A DNA stretch of 64,000 nucleotides from UBA4644 sp034933145 (GTDB lineage: Bacteria > Bacillota > Clostridia > Oscillospirales > Butyricicoccaceae). The notes under the pieces are model-generated. The model saw only the letters and a program-made list of their open reading frames with translations, was not told where the DNA came from and did no database searches. Position numbers and translations under genes: made by a program. The stretch lies in the NCBI GenBank assembly GCA_034933145.1, contig JAYFOA010000036.1, forward strand, positions 1 through 64,000, read 5' to 3'. Numbering within the stretch: position 1 is the first letter of the stretch; every line of letters starts with the position of its first letter. Of the stretch, positions 51,392-60,419 are shown piece after piece.

Positions 51392-52411
51392 ATGAAAGAA
51401 CGGCTGGAAGAGATCCTAAAGCTGGCCCTTTCGGAGATCGGTGTGGCCGGGGATGAAGCCACACTCGAATCCCTTCGGGTCAAATATCTTGGCAAAAAAG
51501 GCGAGCTGACCGCGATTCTGCGCGGCATGGGTGCCCTGAGCGCCGAAGAGCGGCCTGCCGCCGGCGCGCTGGCCAATCAGGTGCGCGCGCAGATCGAGGC
51601 GGCCCTTGAACAGGCGGGAAACGCCGCGGCTGCCCATGCGCTGACACAAAGGCTCCAGAAGGAGACGCTGGACGTCACCCTGCCCGGGCGAAGCGCCGAA
51701 TACGGTAAAAAGCATCCCTTGAGCGCCGTGCTGGACGAGGTGACCGACATCTTCATCGGCATGGGCTTTTCCGTCGCGGAAGGGCCGGAGGTCGAGCTGG
51801 TCCGCTATAACTTCGACCTGCTCAACGCACCCAAGACCCACCCCAGCCGGGAGATGCAGGATACCTTTTATATTGACAAAAGCGTGGTACTGCGCACCCA
51901 GACTTCGCCCATGCAGGCGCGGACGATGGAACGTCAGAAGCCGCCCATCCGCATCATTGCGCCGGGACGCGTCTTCCGCAACGATGAGGTGGATGCCACC
52001 CACTCCCCCGTGTTCCATCAGATCGAGGGCCTGGTGGTGGATAAGGGCGTTACCATGGGCGATCTGAAAGGTTCGCTGGAAGTGTTCGCAAAGGCGCTCT
52101 GCGGCGAGGACACCGCCGTCCGCTTCCGCCCCAGCTACTTCCCGTTCACCGAACCGTCCGCCGAAATGGATATCACCTGCTTCCGCTGTCACGGCAAGGG
52201 CTGTTCGCTCTGTAAGGGAGAAGGTTATATCGAAATTCTGGGCTGCGGCATGGTGCATCCCAACGTGCTGCGCGGCTGCGGCATCGACCCGGAGGTTTAC
52301 ACCGGCTTTGCCTTCGGCGCCGGGCTGGAGCGCATCGCCCTGGCCCGTTACAAGATCGAGGATATGCGCCTGCTCTATGAGAATGACCTGCGCTTCCTCG
52401 GCCAATTCTGA
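51392..52411 (+). CDS. pheS: Phenylalanyl-tRNA synthetase alpha subunit
   Basis: 339 residues from ATG 51392. Residues 1-~80 are the coiled-coil tRNA-binding arm. Motif 2 region includes TQTSPMQARTM and RVFRNDEVDATHSPVFHQ, and motif 3 GAGLERIALARYKI. A CxxC...CxxC pair (CFRCHGKGCSLC) lies near residue 255. It charges tRNA-Phe as an alpha2-beta2 enzyme. It is under T-box control and 18 bases before pheT. Confidence 0.97.
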   Translation: MKERLEEILKLALSEIGVAGDEATLESLRVKYLGKKGELTAILRGMGALSAEERPAAGALANQVRAQIEAALEQAGNAAAAHALTQRLQKETLDVTLPGRSAEYGKKHPLSAVLDEVTDIFIGMGFSVAEGPEVELVRYNFDLLNAPKTHPSREMQDTFYIDKSVVLRTQTSPMQARTMERQKPPIRIIAPGRVFRNDEVDATHSPVFHQIEGLVVDKGVTMGDLKGSLEVFAKALCGEDTAVRFRPSYFPFTEPSAEMDITCFRCHGKGCSLCKGEGYIEILGCGMVHPNVLRGCGIDPEVYTGFAFGAGLERIALARYKIEDMRLLYENDLRFLGQF

Positions 52412-52429
52412 GAAGGAGGGACGACAAAT

Positions 52430-54838
52430 ATGAAATTGCCCTATAAATGGCTGAAAGACTTTGTAGACATCGGGGCTGAGACAGTCTCCCCCAAGGAATA
52501 CGCACAAAAAATGACCATGTCCGGCTCGATGATCGGAAGCTGGGAGCATCCGGCCGATGAGATCGAAAACGTAGTCTGCGGTAAAATTCTCTCGCTGGAA
52601 AAGCATCCCGACTCCGACCACCTCTGGGTCTGCCAGGTAGACGTGGGCACGCCTGCGCCCATCCAGATCGTCACCGGCGCACAGAACCTGAAAACGGGCG
52701 ATCTGACGCCGGCCGCCCTGGACAACAGCCGGCTGCCCGGCGGCACCGTCATCCGCAGCGGCAAGCTGCGCGGTGTGGAATCCAACGGGATGCTCTGCTC
52801 CATGGGCGAGCTGGGCCTGACCAAGCACGACTGTCCCTATGGCATCGAGGATGGGATTCTCGTCCTTGAACCCGACACGGGAAAGCCCGGCGACGATATC
52901 CGGCAGGTACTGGATTTTGACGAATATATCTTCGATTTCGATATTCTCCACAACCGGCCCGACTGTCTGAGCGTCATCGGACTGGCACGGGAAACCGCGG
53001 CCACCTTTGATAAGCCGCTGACCCTATCCGCCCCCAACGTCGGACATACGGAGGATGACATCGGCAACTGGCTCAGCGTGAGGATCGAAGCGCCCGACCT
53101 GTGCCCCCGCTACACCGCTGCGATGGTAAAGGATATCCGCATCGCGCCCTCGCCCAAATGGATGCGCGATCGGCTGCGCCACGCCGGCGTCCGCCCGATC
53201 AACAACATCGTCGATATCACCAACTATGTCATGCTGGAATACGGCCAGCCGATGCACGCCTTTGACTATACCTGTATTGATGATAAAACGATTATCGTCC
53301 GCCGTGGCCGTGAAAACGAGACAACCGTCACGCTGGACGGCCAGACCCGCACGCTCGACTCTGACACGCTGGTCATCGCCGACCCCGAAAAATGCGTCGG
53401 CATCGCCGGCGTGATGGGCGGCGAAAACAGTGAGATCACAGACGACACCCGCCGAATTGTATTTGAAAGCGCCACCTTTGATCCGGTATCGGTCCGAACG
53501 TCTTCCCGCCGCATGGGCATGCGCACCGAAGCCAGCGGCCGGTTTGAAAAGGGCCTGGATCCCGAAAATACGCTGCCCGCCCTCCTGCGTGCCTGCCAGC
53601 TGGTCGAACAGCTGGATGCCGGCACGGTGATGGGTGGAATCGTGGACGTCTATCCCGAAAAGAAAGCCCCCCGCGTTCTCTCCCTGTGGCCCGAGCGCAT
53701 ACGTGCCCTGCTAGGCGCCGACGTACCGGCGGAATTCATGACGGACGCGCTGCGCCGGCTGGAATTTCACGTGGCGGGCGAAGCCGTCACTGTTCCTTCC
53801 TGGCGCGGCGATGTGGAAGGCATCGCCGACCTGGCGGAAGAGGTCGGGCGTCTCTGGGGGTATGACCGCATCCCGACAACCCTGTTCGCCGGCCGTGCCA
53901 CCCGCGGCGGCCTGACCCCTCTGCAGCAGTTCCGGCGTCGGCTGGCCAGCGCCTGCTTCGCAGCGGGATATACAGAGGCTAAAACCCTGAGCTTTATGTC
54001 CCCCAAAACGCCTGACCGGCTGTGCATGGCGCAGGACGATCCCCGGCGCCATGCAGTCCGGATCCTCAACCCGCTGGGCGAGGATCAGAGTTTGCTGCGC
54101 ACCTCTCCCCTGCCCGCACTGCTGGACGCGGCGGCCCGCAACCGGAACTACCGTGCATCCGCACTGCGCCTGTTCGAGTCCTGTACGGTTTATTACCCGA
54201 AATGCGGTGCGGACGGGAATGTTCTTCCGTCCGAACTGCCGGAAGAGCGGCACTTTCTTACCCTGATGATGTACGGCGGCGACTTCTATGATCTGAAGGG
54301 CGCGGTGGAGACTATCCTTGCGGCCTGCTATGTGCCGGAGCCCCGCTTTACGCCCTGCACCGATAATCCGACCTATCATCCGGGCCGCTGTGCGGCAGTC
54401 GCCGCCGGCGGACGCGACGTTGGCGTGCTGGGCCAGCTTCACCCGCAGGTGACGGAGAATTGGGGCATCGATACCGAAGTCTATGCCGCAGAACTGTGCA
54501 TCGAGGATCTGTTCCCGCTGGTACTCAGCTGCCGGCAGTACAGCCCGCTGCCGAAATACCCCGCCGTTTCCAGAGACCTAGCGGTCACCTGCGCCGCGGA
54601 TACCTATGTCCTCCGGTTGGAGGATGCGATCCGTGCGGCGGCCGGCGAAGCGCTTGAGAGCCTCCGTCTGTTCGACGTCTACAGCGGCGCGCAGGTGGGA
54701 GAGGGTAAAAAGAGCGTCGCTTTCTCCCTGACGCTGCGGCACCCGGACCGGACGCTGACCGATGCGGAAGCCGACGAGACCGTCGCCCGCATTCTGGAAC
54801 AGCTGAAAAGCTCCTGCTGCGCAACGCTCAGGGCTTGA
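52430..54838 (+). CDS. pheT: Phenylalanyl-tRNA synthetase beta subunit
   Basis: 802 residues, full length. Residues 40-150 are the EMAP/OB tRNA-binding domain (VCGKILSLEKHPDSDHLWVC), followed by B3/B4 with editing, B5, the catalytic-like core and a C-terminal ferredoxin-like anticodon-binding domain ending at CATLRA. Start has GGAGGG. It is cotranscribed with pheS. Confidence 0.97.
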   Translation: MKLPYKWLKDFVDIGAETVSPKEYAQKMTMSGSMIGSWEHPADEIENVVCGKILSLEKHPDSDHLWVCQVDVGTPAPIQIVTGAQNLKTGDLTPAALDNSRLPGGTVIRSGKLRGVESNGMLCSMGELGLTKHDCPYGIEDGILVLEPDTGKPGDDIRQVLDFDEYIFDFDILHNRPDCLSVIGLARETAATFDKPLTLSAPNVGHTEDDIGNWLSVRIEAPDLCPRYTAAMVKDIRIAPSPKWMRDRLRHAGVRPINNIVDITNYVMLEYGQPMHAFDYTCIDDKTIIVRRGRENETTVTLDGQTRTLDSDTLVIADPEKCVGIAGVMGGENSEITDDTRRIVFESATFDPVSVRTSSRRMGMRTEASGRFEKGLDPENTLPALLRACQLVEQLDAGTVMGGIVDVYPEKKAPRVLSLWPERIRALLGADVPAEFMTDALRRLEFHVAGEAVTVPSWRGDVEGIADLAEEVGRLWGYDRIPTTLFAGRATRGGLTPLQQFRRRLASACFAAGYTEAKTLSFMSPKTPDRLCMAQDDPRRHAVRILNPLGEDQSLLRTSPLPALLDAAARNRNYRASALRLFESCTVYYPKCGADGNVLPSELPEERHFLTLMMYGGDFYDLKGAVETILAACYVPEPRFTPCTDNPTYHPGRCAAVAAGGRDVGVLGQLHPQVTENWGIDTEVYAAELCIEDLFPLVLSCRQYSPLPKYPAVSRDLAVTCAADTYVLRLEDAIRAAAGEALESLRLFDVYSGAQVGEGKKSVAFSLTLRHPDRTLTDAEADETVARILEQLKSSCCATLRA

Positions 54839-54927
54839 AAATTCATTAAAATCGACGGATTTGCGCTTTACTTTGGCAACAGATTGTAATATAATAATTA
54901 CATTCCGGTAACGAAGGAGGGCACCCC

Positions 54928-55173
54928 ATGCTGGACGGCACCCGCCGGTTCGATATGAACGAGGACGCAGATCAGGAGATGAAACGAATCCTGACCACGG
55001 TCTATGACGCGCTTCGTGAGAAGGGGTACAATCCCATTAACCAGATCGTGGGCTACCTGCTCTCCGAAGATCCGACCTATATAACCAATCACAACAATGC
55101 CCGCAGCCTGATCCGAAAGATCGACCGGGACGAACTGCTGCAGGAATTGGTGCGGCGGTATCTGGCAGATTAA
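54928..55173 (+). CDS. ireB: IreB regulatory phosphoprotein (UPF0297)
   Basis: 81 residues. RRFDMNEDADQEMKRILTTV, YDALREKGYNPINQIVGYLL and SLIRKIDRDELLQELVRRYL match IreB of Enterococcus and YrzL of Bacillus. In Enterococcus it is phosphorylated by the IreK kinase and affects cell-wall stress resistance. Its usual partners yrrK (ruvX) and DUF1292 are not adjacent here. AAGGAGGG precedes the ATG. Confidence 0.93.
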   Translation: MLDGTRRFDMNEDADQEMKRILTTVYDALREKGYNPINQIVGYLLSEDPTYITNHNNARSLIRKIDRDELLQELVRRYLAD

Positions 55174-55185
55174 GTGCGGCATAAG

Positions 55186-55216
55186 CGAGGGGCTGTCGTG
55201 GCAGCCCCTCGTTTTT
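55186..55216 (+). terminator. Terminator of ireB
   Basis: CGAGGGGCTG and CAGCCCCTCG form a 10-bp stem, followed by TTTTT, 13 bases past the stop. Confidence 0.85.
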
Positions 55217-55358
55217 AAAATCTTCTTTTGACACCGCTTTTCCCGGCTGAGCATGAACGGCGGAAAAACCGCCATGCTATTGCTGCAAGCCTTTCCCAGT
55301 TGGCCCCTCTGACCAAATTTTGCATTCCATTTTTGTCTGTTTTTTGTAACCGTTTTGT

Positions 55359-55386
55359 TTGACTTTTGTTACTTTTATGATATACT
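55359..55386 (+). promoter_or_regulatory. Promoter of the 55407 gene
   Basis: TTGACT (55359-55364), 16 bases, TATACT (55381-55386), followed by CGGAGG and the ATG. Confidence 0.6.
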
Positions 55387-55406
55387 AAGATCAATCGGAG
55401 GTTTCT

Positions 55407-55709
55407 ATGAACGCAACCGAGAAAAAGAGCAGTATGCCGCTGAGCTACAAGGGCCATCCGCTGATGCGGAAAGACACGATGATCTATTATGGCAGTATGG
55501 CGGACAAGTATGTTGTTTTGCTGCAGGTCCTGTCTTCCGAGCCGAAGGGTGACATTCAGCTTTCCAAAAAGGTCAAGGTAGAGCTTCAGTACACGGACCC
55601 CGAGATCAGCTCCAAAGACCGCGTAATCAAAACTGCGGAGCGCGCCGGACTCTATAACGCCATGGATCTGGCATCCATCTGGCTGGAAAGAGCGCTGAGC
55701 GGGAAGTAG
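55407..55709 (+). CDS. Small conserved-type hypothetical protein
   Basis: 100 residues with GGAGG at the right distance, a promoter, and a basic/hydrophilic composition. LSYKGHPLMRKDTMIYYGSM and KYVVLLQVLSSEP suggest a small mixed fold, and SLASIWLERALSGK-like DLASIWLERAL at the end is an amphipathic helix. No signal or membrane segment. Role unknown. An inverted repeat (GCGTTTCCCG / CGGGAAACGC, 55719-55743) follows it but lacks a T-run. Confidence 0.7.
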   Translation: MNATEKKSSMPLSYKGHPLMRKDTMIYYGSMADKYVVLLQVLSSEPKGDIQLSKKVKVELQYTDPEISSKDRVIKTAERAGLYNAMDLASIWLERALSGK

Positions 55710-55766
55710 ACAGACACAGCGTTTCCCGTTCTCCCGGGAAACGCGCCGGACAACAGGGAGGATTTT

Positions 55767-56690
55767 ATGCGCAGACTCATGCCCAGGATGTTCTTATTGG
55801 TCATCACACTCGCTTTGACGATGACGGTATCGGCCTTTGCCTTGAATTTGCAGGGAGGGACGGTCACCACTTCTTCGTCCGTTAATCTGCGGGAAGGTCC
55901 CGGCACGGATTCCGACATTCTGAGCACCCTCCCCGATCAGGCCCGTGTTGCCGTACTCAGCCAGGAAGGCAGCTGGTATCAGGTCGCTTACAACGGCGTT
56001 AAAGGCTATCTGCACGGCGATTATTTGAGCGTGCAGGACATCATGAACATCGAATGCGGCGGCGCAAAGATTACCGCATCGGTGCTGAATCTGCGCGAAA
56101 AGCCCACTACCGATTCCGGCGTTATCGCCCGGCTTTATAAGGATGAGGTCGCCAAGATTATCGGCATCAACAACGGATGGTTCAAGGTTCAGAGTGACAA
56201 GGGCACCGGTTATGTCCATCCGGATTACGTCACGGTTACCACATACAGCGGCAGTTCTTCTTCCTCCGCTTCCGCTTCGGCCGCTTCGACGACCAGCAGC
56301 AGCTCCGGCTCTCTCCGCTGGGATATCGTCAATTACGCCGCTAATTTCCTCGGCGTGAAATATACTTACGGCGGCAGCAGCCCCAGTACGGGCTTTGACT
56401 GCTCCGGCTTTGTCAAATACGTTTACGCCCATTTCGGCCTTTCTTTGAGCCGCTGCTCTTCCAGCCAGTACAGCGATTGTACCCGCATTAAAAAGTCCGA
56501 TCTGAATATCGGCGATCTGGTCTTTTTCTCCAGCACATCCGGCGGAAGCTCGGTTGGGCATGTGGGCATCTATGTTGGCGGCGGCCAGTTTATCCACGCT
56601 CCGTCTCCCGGGAAGACCGTCTGCTATGAATCCCTGAGCAGCAGTTACTATTCGAGCCATTATCTTGGTTCCGGCACCGTCTTATATTGA
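55767..56690 (+). CDS. Secreted NlpC/P60 hydrolase with two SH3 domains
   Basis: 307 residues. Signal peptide 1-~27 (MFLLVITLALTMTVSAFA). SH3_3 domains at about 33-90 (SSVNLREGPGTDSDILSTL) and 100-160 (ASVLNLREKPTTDSGVIARL). A Ser/Ala-rich linker follows, then NlpC/P60 at 185-305 with Cys in STGFDCSGFVKYVY and His in SSVGHVGIYVGGGQFIHA. It cleaves gamma-D-Glu-meso-DAP-type bonds in peptidoglycan, with the SH3 domains binding the wall. Followed by a strong terminator. Confidence 0.93.
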   Translation: MRRLMPRMFLLVITLALTMTVSAFALNLQGGTVTTSSSVNLREGPGTDSDILSTLPDQARVAVLSQEGSWYQVAYNGVKGYLHGDYLSVQDIMNIECGGAKITASVLNLREKPTTDSGVIARLYKDEVAKIIGINNGWFKVQSDKGTGYVHPDYVTVTTYSGSSSSSASASAASTTSSSSGSLRWDIVNYAANFLGVKYTYGGSSPSTGFDCSGFVKYVYAHFGLSLSRCSSSQYSDCTRIKKSDLNIGDLVFFSSTSGGSSVGHVGIYVGGGQFIHAPSPGKTVCYESLSSSYYSSHYLGSGTVLY

Positions 56691-56726
56691 TTGAGATAAA
56701 CATGCCCCACCTTTGCGGGGATGTAA

Positions 56727-56757
56727 AAAAGGGTTTGGGGCTTTCCCAAACCCTTTT
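56727..56757. terminator. Terminator between the NlpC/P60 gene and the TmrB-like gene
   Basis: AAAAGGGTTTGGG and CCCAAACCCTTTT form a 13-bp stem with T/A-runs on both strands, so it can serve both converging genes. Confidence 0.8.
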
Positions 56758-56773
56758 CGTATGCCTTCTCTGC

Positions 56774-57295
56774 TTATGCTTCCGGTGTGAGCTTCTTCAT
56801 AATTTCGCTTGATATCAGTTCTATGCTCTTACCTTCGGTATCAAGTTTCTGTTCTTTTATTTCGGTTTCAAAAGCTTTAAGACATTTCTCAATATGCTGA
56901 GCCGCCCAGCAATCTTCTGTTTCTCCCCGTTGTTTCAGTCGGCTGATGATTGTTTGTTTTGAAGCGGTAAGAATAAAGTGGTGAACAATGATTTTGTCGC
57001 AAATGAGACTACCAATGATTTCATCAAAGTACTGTTTATTATAAATTGTCATCGGTACAATAATCATCCCATCATAATGACTATAGATATGCTTTAGCAT
57101 TTTATAATTGAATTCACGCCAAATCTGCAGATGCTGAAAATTATCTTTTCTTTTCAGTTCATCCGGGAAATTATCCCACAGAAAATAACCAACTTGTTCC
57201 GGGTCGTAGATAAACGATTTTGCTATATTTTTATTAAGTGTTTCCGCAACACTTGTTTTGCCGGAGCCAAAAGCGCCATTTATCCAAACAATCAT
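56774..57295 (-). CDS. P-loop NTPase, TmrB-like/AAA_33 kinase
   Basis: 173 residues, AT-rich. Walker A is WINGAFGSGKTSVAETLNK, followed by IYDPEQVGYFLWDN and IIVPMTIYNKQYFDEIIG, as in tunicamycin-resistance TmrB and related small kinases. It may phosphorylate a drug or a small metabolite. Low GC points to recent acquisition. Start ATG is close to a GGTGG site. Confidence 0.8.
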   Translation of the reverse strand: MIVWINGAFGSGKTSVAETLNKNIAKSFIYDPEQVGYFLWDNFPDELKRKDNFQHLQIWREFNYKMLKHIYSHYDGMIIVPMTIYNKQYFDEIIGSLICDKIIVHHFILTASKQTIISRLKQRGETEDCWAAQHIEKCLKAFETEIKEQKLDTEGKSIELISSEIMKKLTPEA

Positions 57296-57416
57296 GATCG
57301 TAGTACCACCTATATTAGCAGAATACTAAATAAGTCCAGAAAGAAAAAGCTGTACTGTATTGAATTAAGATAATCGGTTAGCTGCAACGGTAAATAAGAG
57401 ATCGGAGGAGAAAGCA

Positions 57417-57938
57417 ATAAGTAATTCTGTATATATTTATTTAGAAACTCAAAACCTTTTAGTCCGTCAATATACGATGAATGATATTGATGGGTTATAT
57501 AAGATTATGTCACATCCCCAGGTTCATCAATATACGAAAGACAAAAACCATCCTTGGGATAGACTTAAAACAGAACAATACATTCAATTTTTTATAAATA
57601 AAAATTTTGTTACCTTAGATTGTTTTCATGGCGCAATAATTGAAAAAGCAAGTAACAATATGATTGGATTCGCTGGTCTGAATCCATATAAGAAAAACGA
57701 ACCTGAGATTGAATGGAAACTTGGTGTTGCGTATTGGAATAAAGGATATGCAACTGAAATCGGAAAAGAAATAATATCTGAAGCATTCAGGACAACAAAC
57801 ATCATCGGTATTTATGGAATGGCTGAACCAGAAAATACAGCTTCGAGAAGAGTGCTTCAAAAGATAGGTATGAAATATCTGGGTATAAATGAATTTAGAG
57901 ACCAAAAGGATGCTTTTTATTACATTGGAAGATTATAG
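57417..57938 (+). CDS. GNAT acetyltransferase; homologous start is an ATA codon
   Basis: The frame from 57417 reads ISNSVYIYLETQNLLVRQYT before MNDIDGLYKIMSHPQVHQYT, the usual beginning of RimJ/RimL-type GNATs. GGAGGAG (57404-57410) lies 6 bases before the ATA at 57417, where an ATG is expected. No ATG, GTG or TTG occurs before the ATG at 57477, which would cut off the first beta strand. Acetyl-CoA-binding motif: WKLGVAYWNKGYATEIGKEI. Either translation starts on ATA, as rarely known, or the gene lost its start codon. AT-rich like its neighbour. Confidence 0.7.
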   Translation: MSNSVYIYLETQNLLVRQYTMNDIDGLYKIMSHPQVHQYTKDKNHPWDRLKTEQYIQFFINKNFVTLDCFHGAIIEKASNNMIGFAGLNPYKKNEPEIEWKLGVAYWNKGYATEIGKEIISEAFRTTNIIGIYGMAEPENTASRRVLQKIGMKYLGINEFRDQKDAFYYIGRL

Positions 57939-58071
57939 GTTAACAGAGGAAAGTCACATCCCTCTTGCGGCTATATTCTTTTATCAATATGATTATAATC
58001 CCTAATTCACGATATAGAACGTAAAAATGCCAGTCAGAGGCAAACCTGGCATCAGCCCATGTAACTTTTAT

Positions 58072-58109
58072 AACAGGAACGGCGCTGCTTTTGCGGCGCC
58101 GTTCCTGTT
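58072..58109 (-). terminator. 14-bp hairpin before the M20 gene end
   Basis: AACAGGAACGGCGC and GCGCCGTTCCTGTT pair perfectly (58072-58085, 58096-58109). It is 70 bases past the M20 stop; T-run is weak (ATAAAAG). Confidence 0.5.
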
Positions 58110-58180
58110 AATCAATAAGTACCTTTGCCCGGGAGAAAGCTACGCTTATCGGTCCAAATACGGACAGATCTGTGAGCGCC

Positions 58181-59299
58181 TCAGGAACGTACCAGCTCCC
58201 AGTACATCTCGACCGCGTAAGGAATGACCTTATCGTTGAAATCGAACGCTGAGGTATGCAGCTCCGGATAATCTTCGCCGTCACCGATCTCAAAGATGCA
58301 GCCGGGAACCAGCTTGGTCAGATGGCCGAAATCCTCGGAGCCACGGTAGGGTACCTCACAAATCTGGAAGTCCCATCCGTTCTTCTTGCAGATCGCCTGG
58401 ACCTTATCCACCTTTTCCGGCGTGTTGGCGGTTTCCGGGAAATAATCGCAGTAACTGAAAGAGCAGGTAAGGCCGTACTCTTCCGCCTTGTCCCCCGCCA
58501 TCTTTTCCAGCTTGGCCTGCAGCACATCCATCTCCGCCTCATGCTCGCCGCGGATGGTCAGCAGGAGGTTGCCTCGGTGCGCCTGTGTGCCGAAGGCCGG
58601 CTCTCCCACGTCAACCTGGATGATGGTGCAAAGCACCAGGCCGGTAAATTCCTCCGGCTTAATCAGTGACGGGATCGCGTGGATGATATCCGCGATTGCA
58701 AAGGCAGGATTTTTCCCCACCTCCGGCATGCTGGCATGGGACGGCTTGCCGATATAGTGGATTGTCATGCCCTTGGAGGCACAATAATAGGTTCCCGGCA
58801 TGGTCTCAAACATGCCGAGCTTCATGCCCGGACGATTGTGGTATCCATAAATCTCATCGATCTTGTTTTCCTTCAGCATGGCGGTACATTCAATGGCGCC
58901 CGCACCGATCTCTTCCGCGTGCTGGAAAAGGAAATAGACATCCTTGTCACAGCCCTTCTGACTGACTTCCAGTGCGAAAGCCGCCATGGAGGCGGCATGC
59001 CCGTCATGACCGCATTTGTGGCTGGTATGAGGGACCTGGGAGGAATAGGGAAGCAGATCGGGCGCTTCTTCGATGGGCAGCGCGTCGATGTCCGCACGGA
59101 AGGCAATGCTGCCGCGGGGATTTTTCGCACGATAGACCGCATAAAACCAGTGGCCGCGGTCATGAATCTCCAGCTCGGTGCGCTCCCGGAGGAAGCCCAC
59201 CAGATGCTTGACTGTCCAATCTTCATGCAGGGAAAGCTCAGGATGCTGATGCAGCTCATGACGCAGTGCTGTTGCCAGTTCATAGTTCTTCTGTTCCAT
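58181..59299 (-). CDS. M20 family amidohydrolase
   Basis: 372 residues. The M20D pattern is LRHELHQHPELSLHEDWTV at the start (H-x-x-P-E-L), FRADIDALPIEE, the metal ligands TSHKCGHDGHAA and FLFQHAEEIGAGA (Glu pair), and SEDFGHLTKLVPG at the end. It removes N-acyl groups from amino acids or peptides with two zinc or manganese ions. Start has GGAGGG. Confidence 0.9.
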   Translation of the reverse strand: MEQKNYELATALRHELHQHPELSLHEDWTVKHLVGFLRERTELEIHDRGHWFYAVYRAKNPRGSIAFRADIDALPIEEAPDLLPYSSQVPHTSHKCGHDGHAASMAAFALEVSQKGCDKDVYFLFQHAEEIGAGAIECTAMLKENKIDEIYGYHNRPGMKLGMFETMPGTYYCASKGMTIHYIGKPSHASMPEVGKNPAFAIADIIHAIPSLIKPEEFTGLVLCTIIQVDVGEPAFGTQAHRGNLLLTIRGEHEAEMDVLQAKLEKMAGDKAEEYGLTCSFSYCDYFPETANTPEKVDKVQAICKKNGWDFQICEVPYRGSEDFGHLTKLVPGCIFEIGDGEDYPELHTSAFDFNDKVIPYAVEMYWELVRS

Positions 59300-59373
59300 T
59301 GTACACCCTCCAAAATATAGTCATTGACGGCTTTCCATACCCCGGGACTTGCTTGCCGCGCACTAACAATACG

Positions 59374-59826
59374 CTATTTGCTGTTTTTAAGCTCCTTTGA
59401 TATTTCCTTCTCCAGACGGCCGAAAGAGATGCGTTTGTCCTCTCCCGCCTGCTCCAAAAAGCTTTTGGCCAGATCATTGACCGTGGATTCCAGCGTGGTC
59501 ATGAACGCGGTATAGGCAAACTCCCGCTTTGGCTCCTCCTCTTCCCCGTAAACGGCGCTGAGCAGCGAATCGATCATCTGATCCATGCCCCACAGTTTCA
59601 GATGCAGCAGCTCGTGAATAACCAGCTCCTCCGCATTGGTCTGTTTCGGGTCGCACACATTGACCATCAGCACGGCGGTGCGGTCATCCGCGTCGATTTT
59701 AATATCCCCGGTCTTGCGCCAACTCTGCTCCACCGGTAAAAGCCGGAGATCCCAATCCCGCAGGCGCAGGATCTCCTGCCACTTCCGCAGCCATCCTTCC
59801 AGATGTCCGATATCCGTGTCCATCAT
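59374..59826 (-). CDS. HEXXH-motif protein, putative metalloprotease-like domain
   Basis: 150 residues. VIHELLHLKLW contains the H-E-L-L-H motif of zincin proteases (about residues 71-75). The N-terminus LRKWQEILRLRDWDLRLLP is conserved in small clostridial proteins of this type. A helical, charged C-terminus follows. Activity is not proven. It overlaps rnmV by 4 bases. Confidence 0.75.
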   Translation of the reverse strand: MMDTDIGHLEGWLRKWQEILRLRDWDLRLLPVEQSWRKTGDIKIDADDRTAVLMVNVCDPKQTNAEELVIHELLHLKLWGMDQMIDSLLSAVYGEEEEPKREFAYTAFMTTLESTVNDLAKSFLEQAGEDKRISFGRLEKEISKELKNSK

Positions 59827-60419
59827 AAGTTTTCCTCCCGCCGAATGGCGTCGACCAGCGCGGATAGCTCTTCCCGGTCGGCGACGCAGTTGAGCACGTC
59901 CAGCAGCGCGTTGGTGCCCAGTCTTTCCGGAAGCTCCAGGCTTTTCTGCAGTGCTTTGCGCCGGTGGGCGCTTCCTTCCCCGCCGGACAGGCCGAGGGCG
60001 TACAGATCGCCCTTGGTGATATCGGCGCGGGGTTTTGCTTCCGCGCCGAGGGCGCCGGAGCGTTCCACCGCCGCACGGATCATTTCGTTGGACACACCCT
60101 CGACGCCCAGCTTCCCCTCTTTGGACGGGACCCGCTTGCGCCGCTCCTTGCCCAAAACATCGGGGATATAGGCGTGATATATCTTTCCTGTCTGCACGGC
60201 GCTCTTTACATAGTTACGGATGACAAGGCCCGCCCCATCCGGGTCGGTGAATACCAAAAGCCCCCGTGTCTCCGCCATGCGGCGCAGAAAGCGAAGCTTT
60301 TCATCGTCCTTGAAAATGCCGAACCCCTCCGTGGTCAAAACAGTGGCGTCAAACAGCTGAAGAATGCGGTCTCGGTCATAGCGGCCTTCCACCAGCACCA
60401 CCGGCGTCAAAGCGGTCAT
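59823..60419 (-). CDS. rnmV: Ribonuclease M5
   Basis: 198 residues from ATG 60419, which overlaps the holA stop (ATGA). The TOPRIM domain shows VVLVEGRYDRDRILQLF and VFTDPDGAGLVIRN; C-terminal part KGDLYALGLSGGEGSAHRRK is the M5-specific region. It completes maturation of 5S rRNA in low-GC Gram-positives, acting with L18. It follows holA and comEC in the same operon. Confidence 0.92.
   Translation of the reverse strand: MTALTPVVLVEGRYDRDRILQLFDATVLTTEGFGIFKDDEKLRFLRRMAETRGLLVFTDPDGAGLVIRNYVKSAVQTGKIYHAYIPDVLGKERRKRVPSKEGKLGVEGVSNEMIRAAVERSGALGAEAKPRADITKGDLYALGLSGGEGSAHRRKALQKSLELPERLGTNALLDVLNCVADREELSALVDAIRREENL

Noticed and set aside
51416..52951. A 511-codon minus-strand open frame over pheS and pheT
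   Set aside because: Antisense shadow of two synthetase genes under T-box control.
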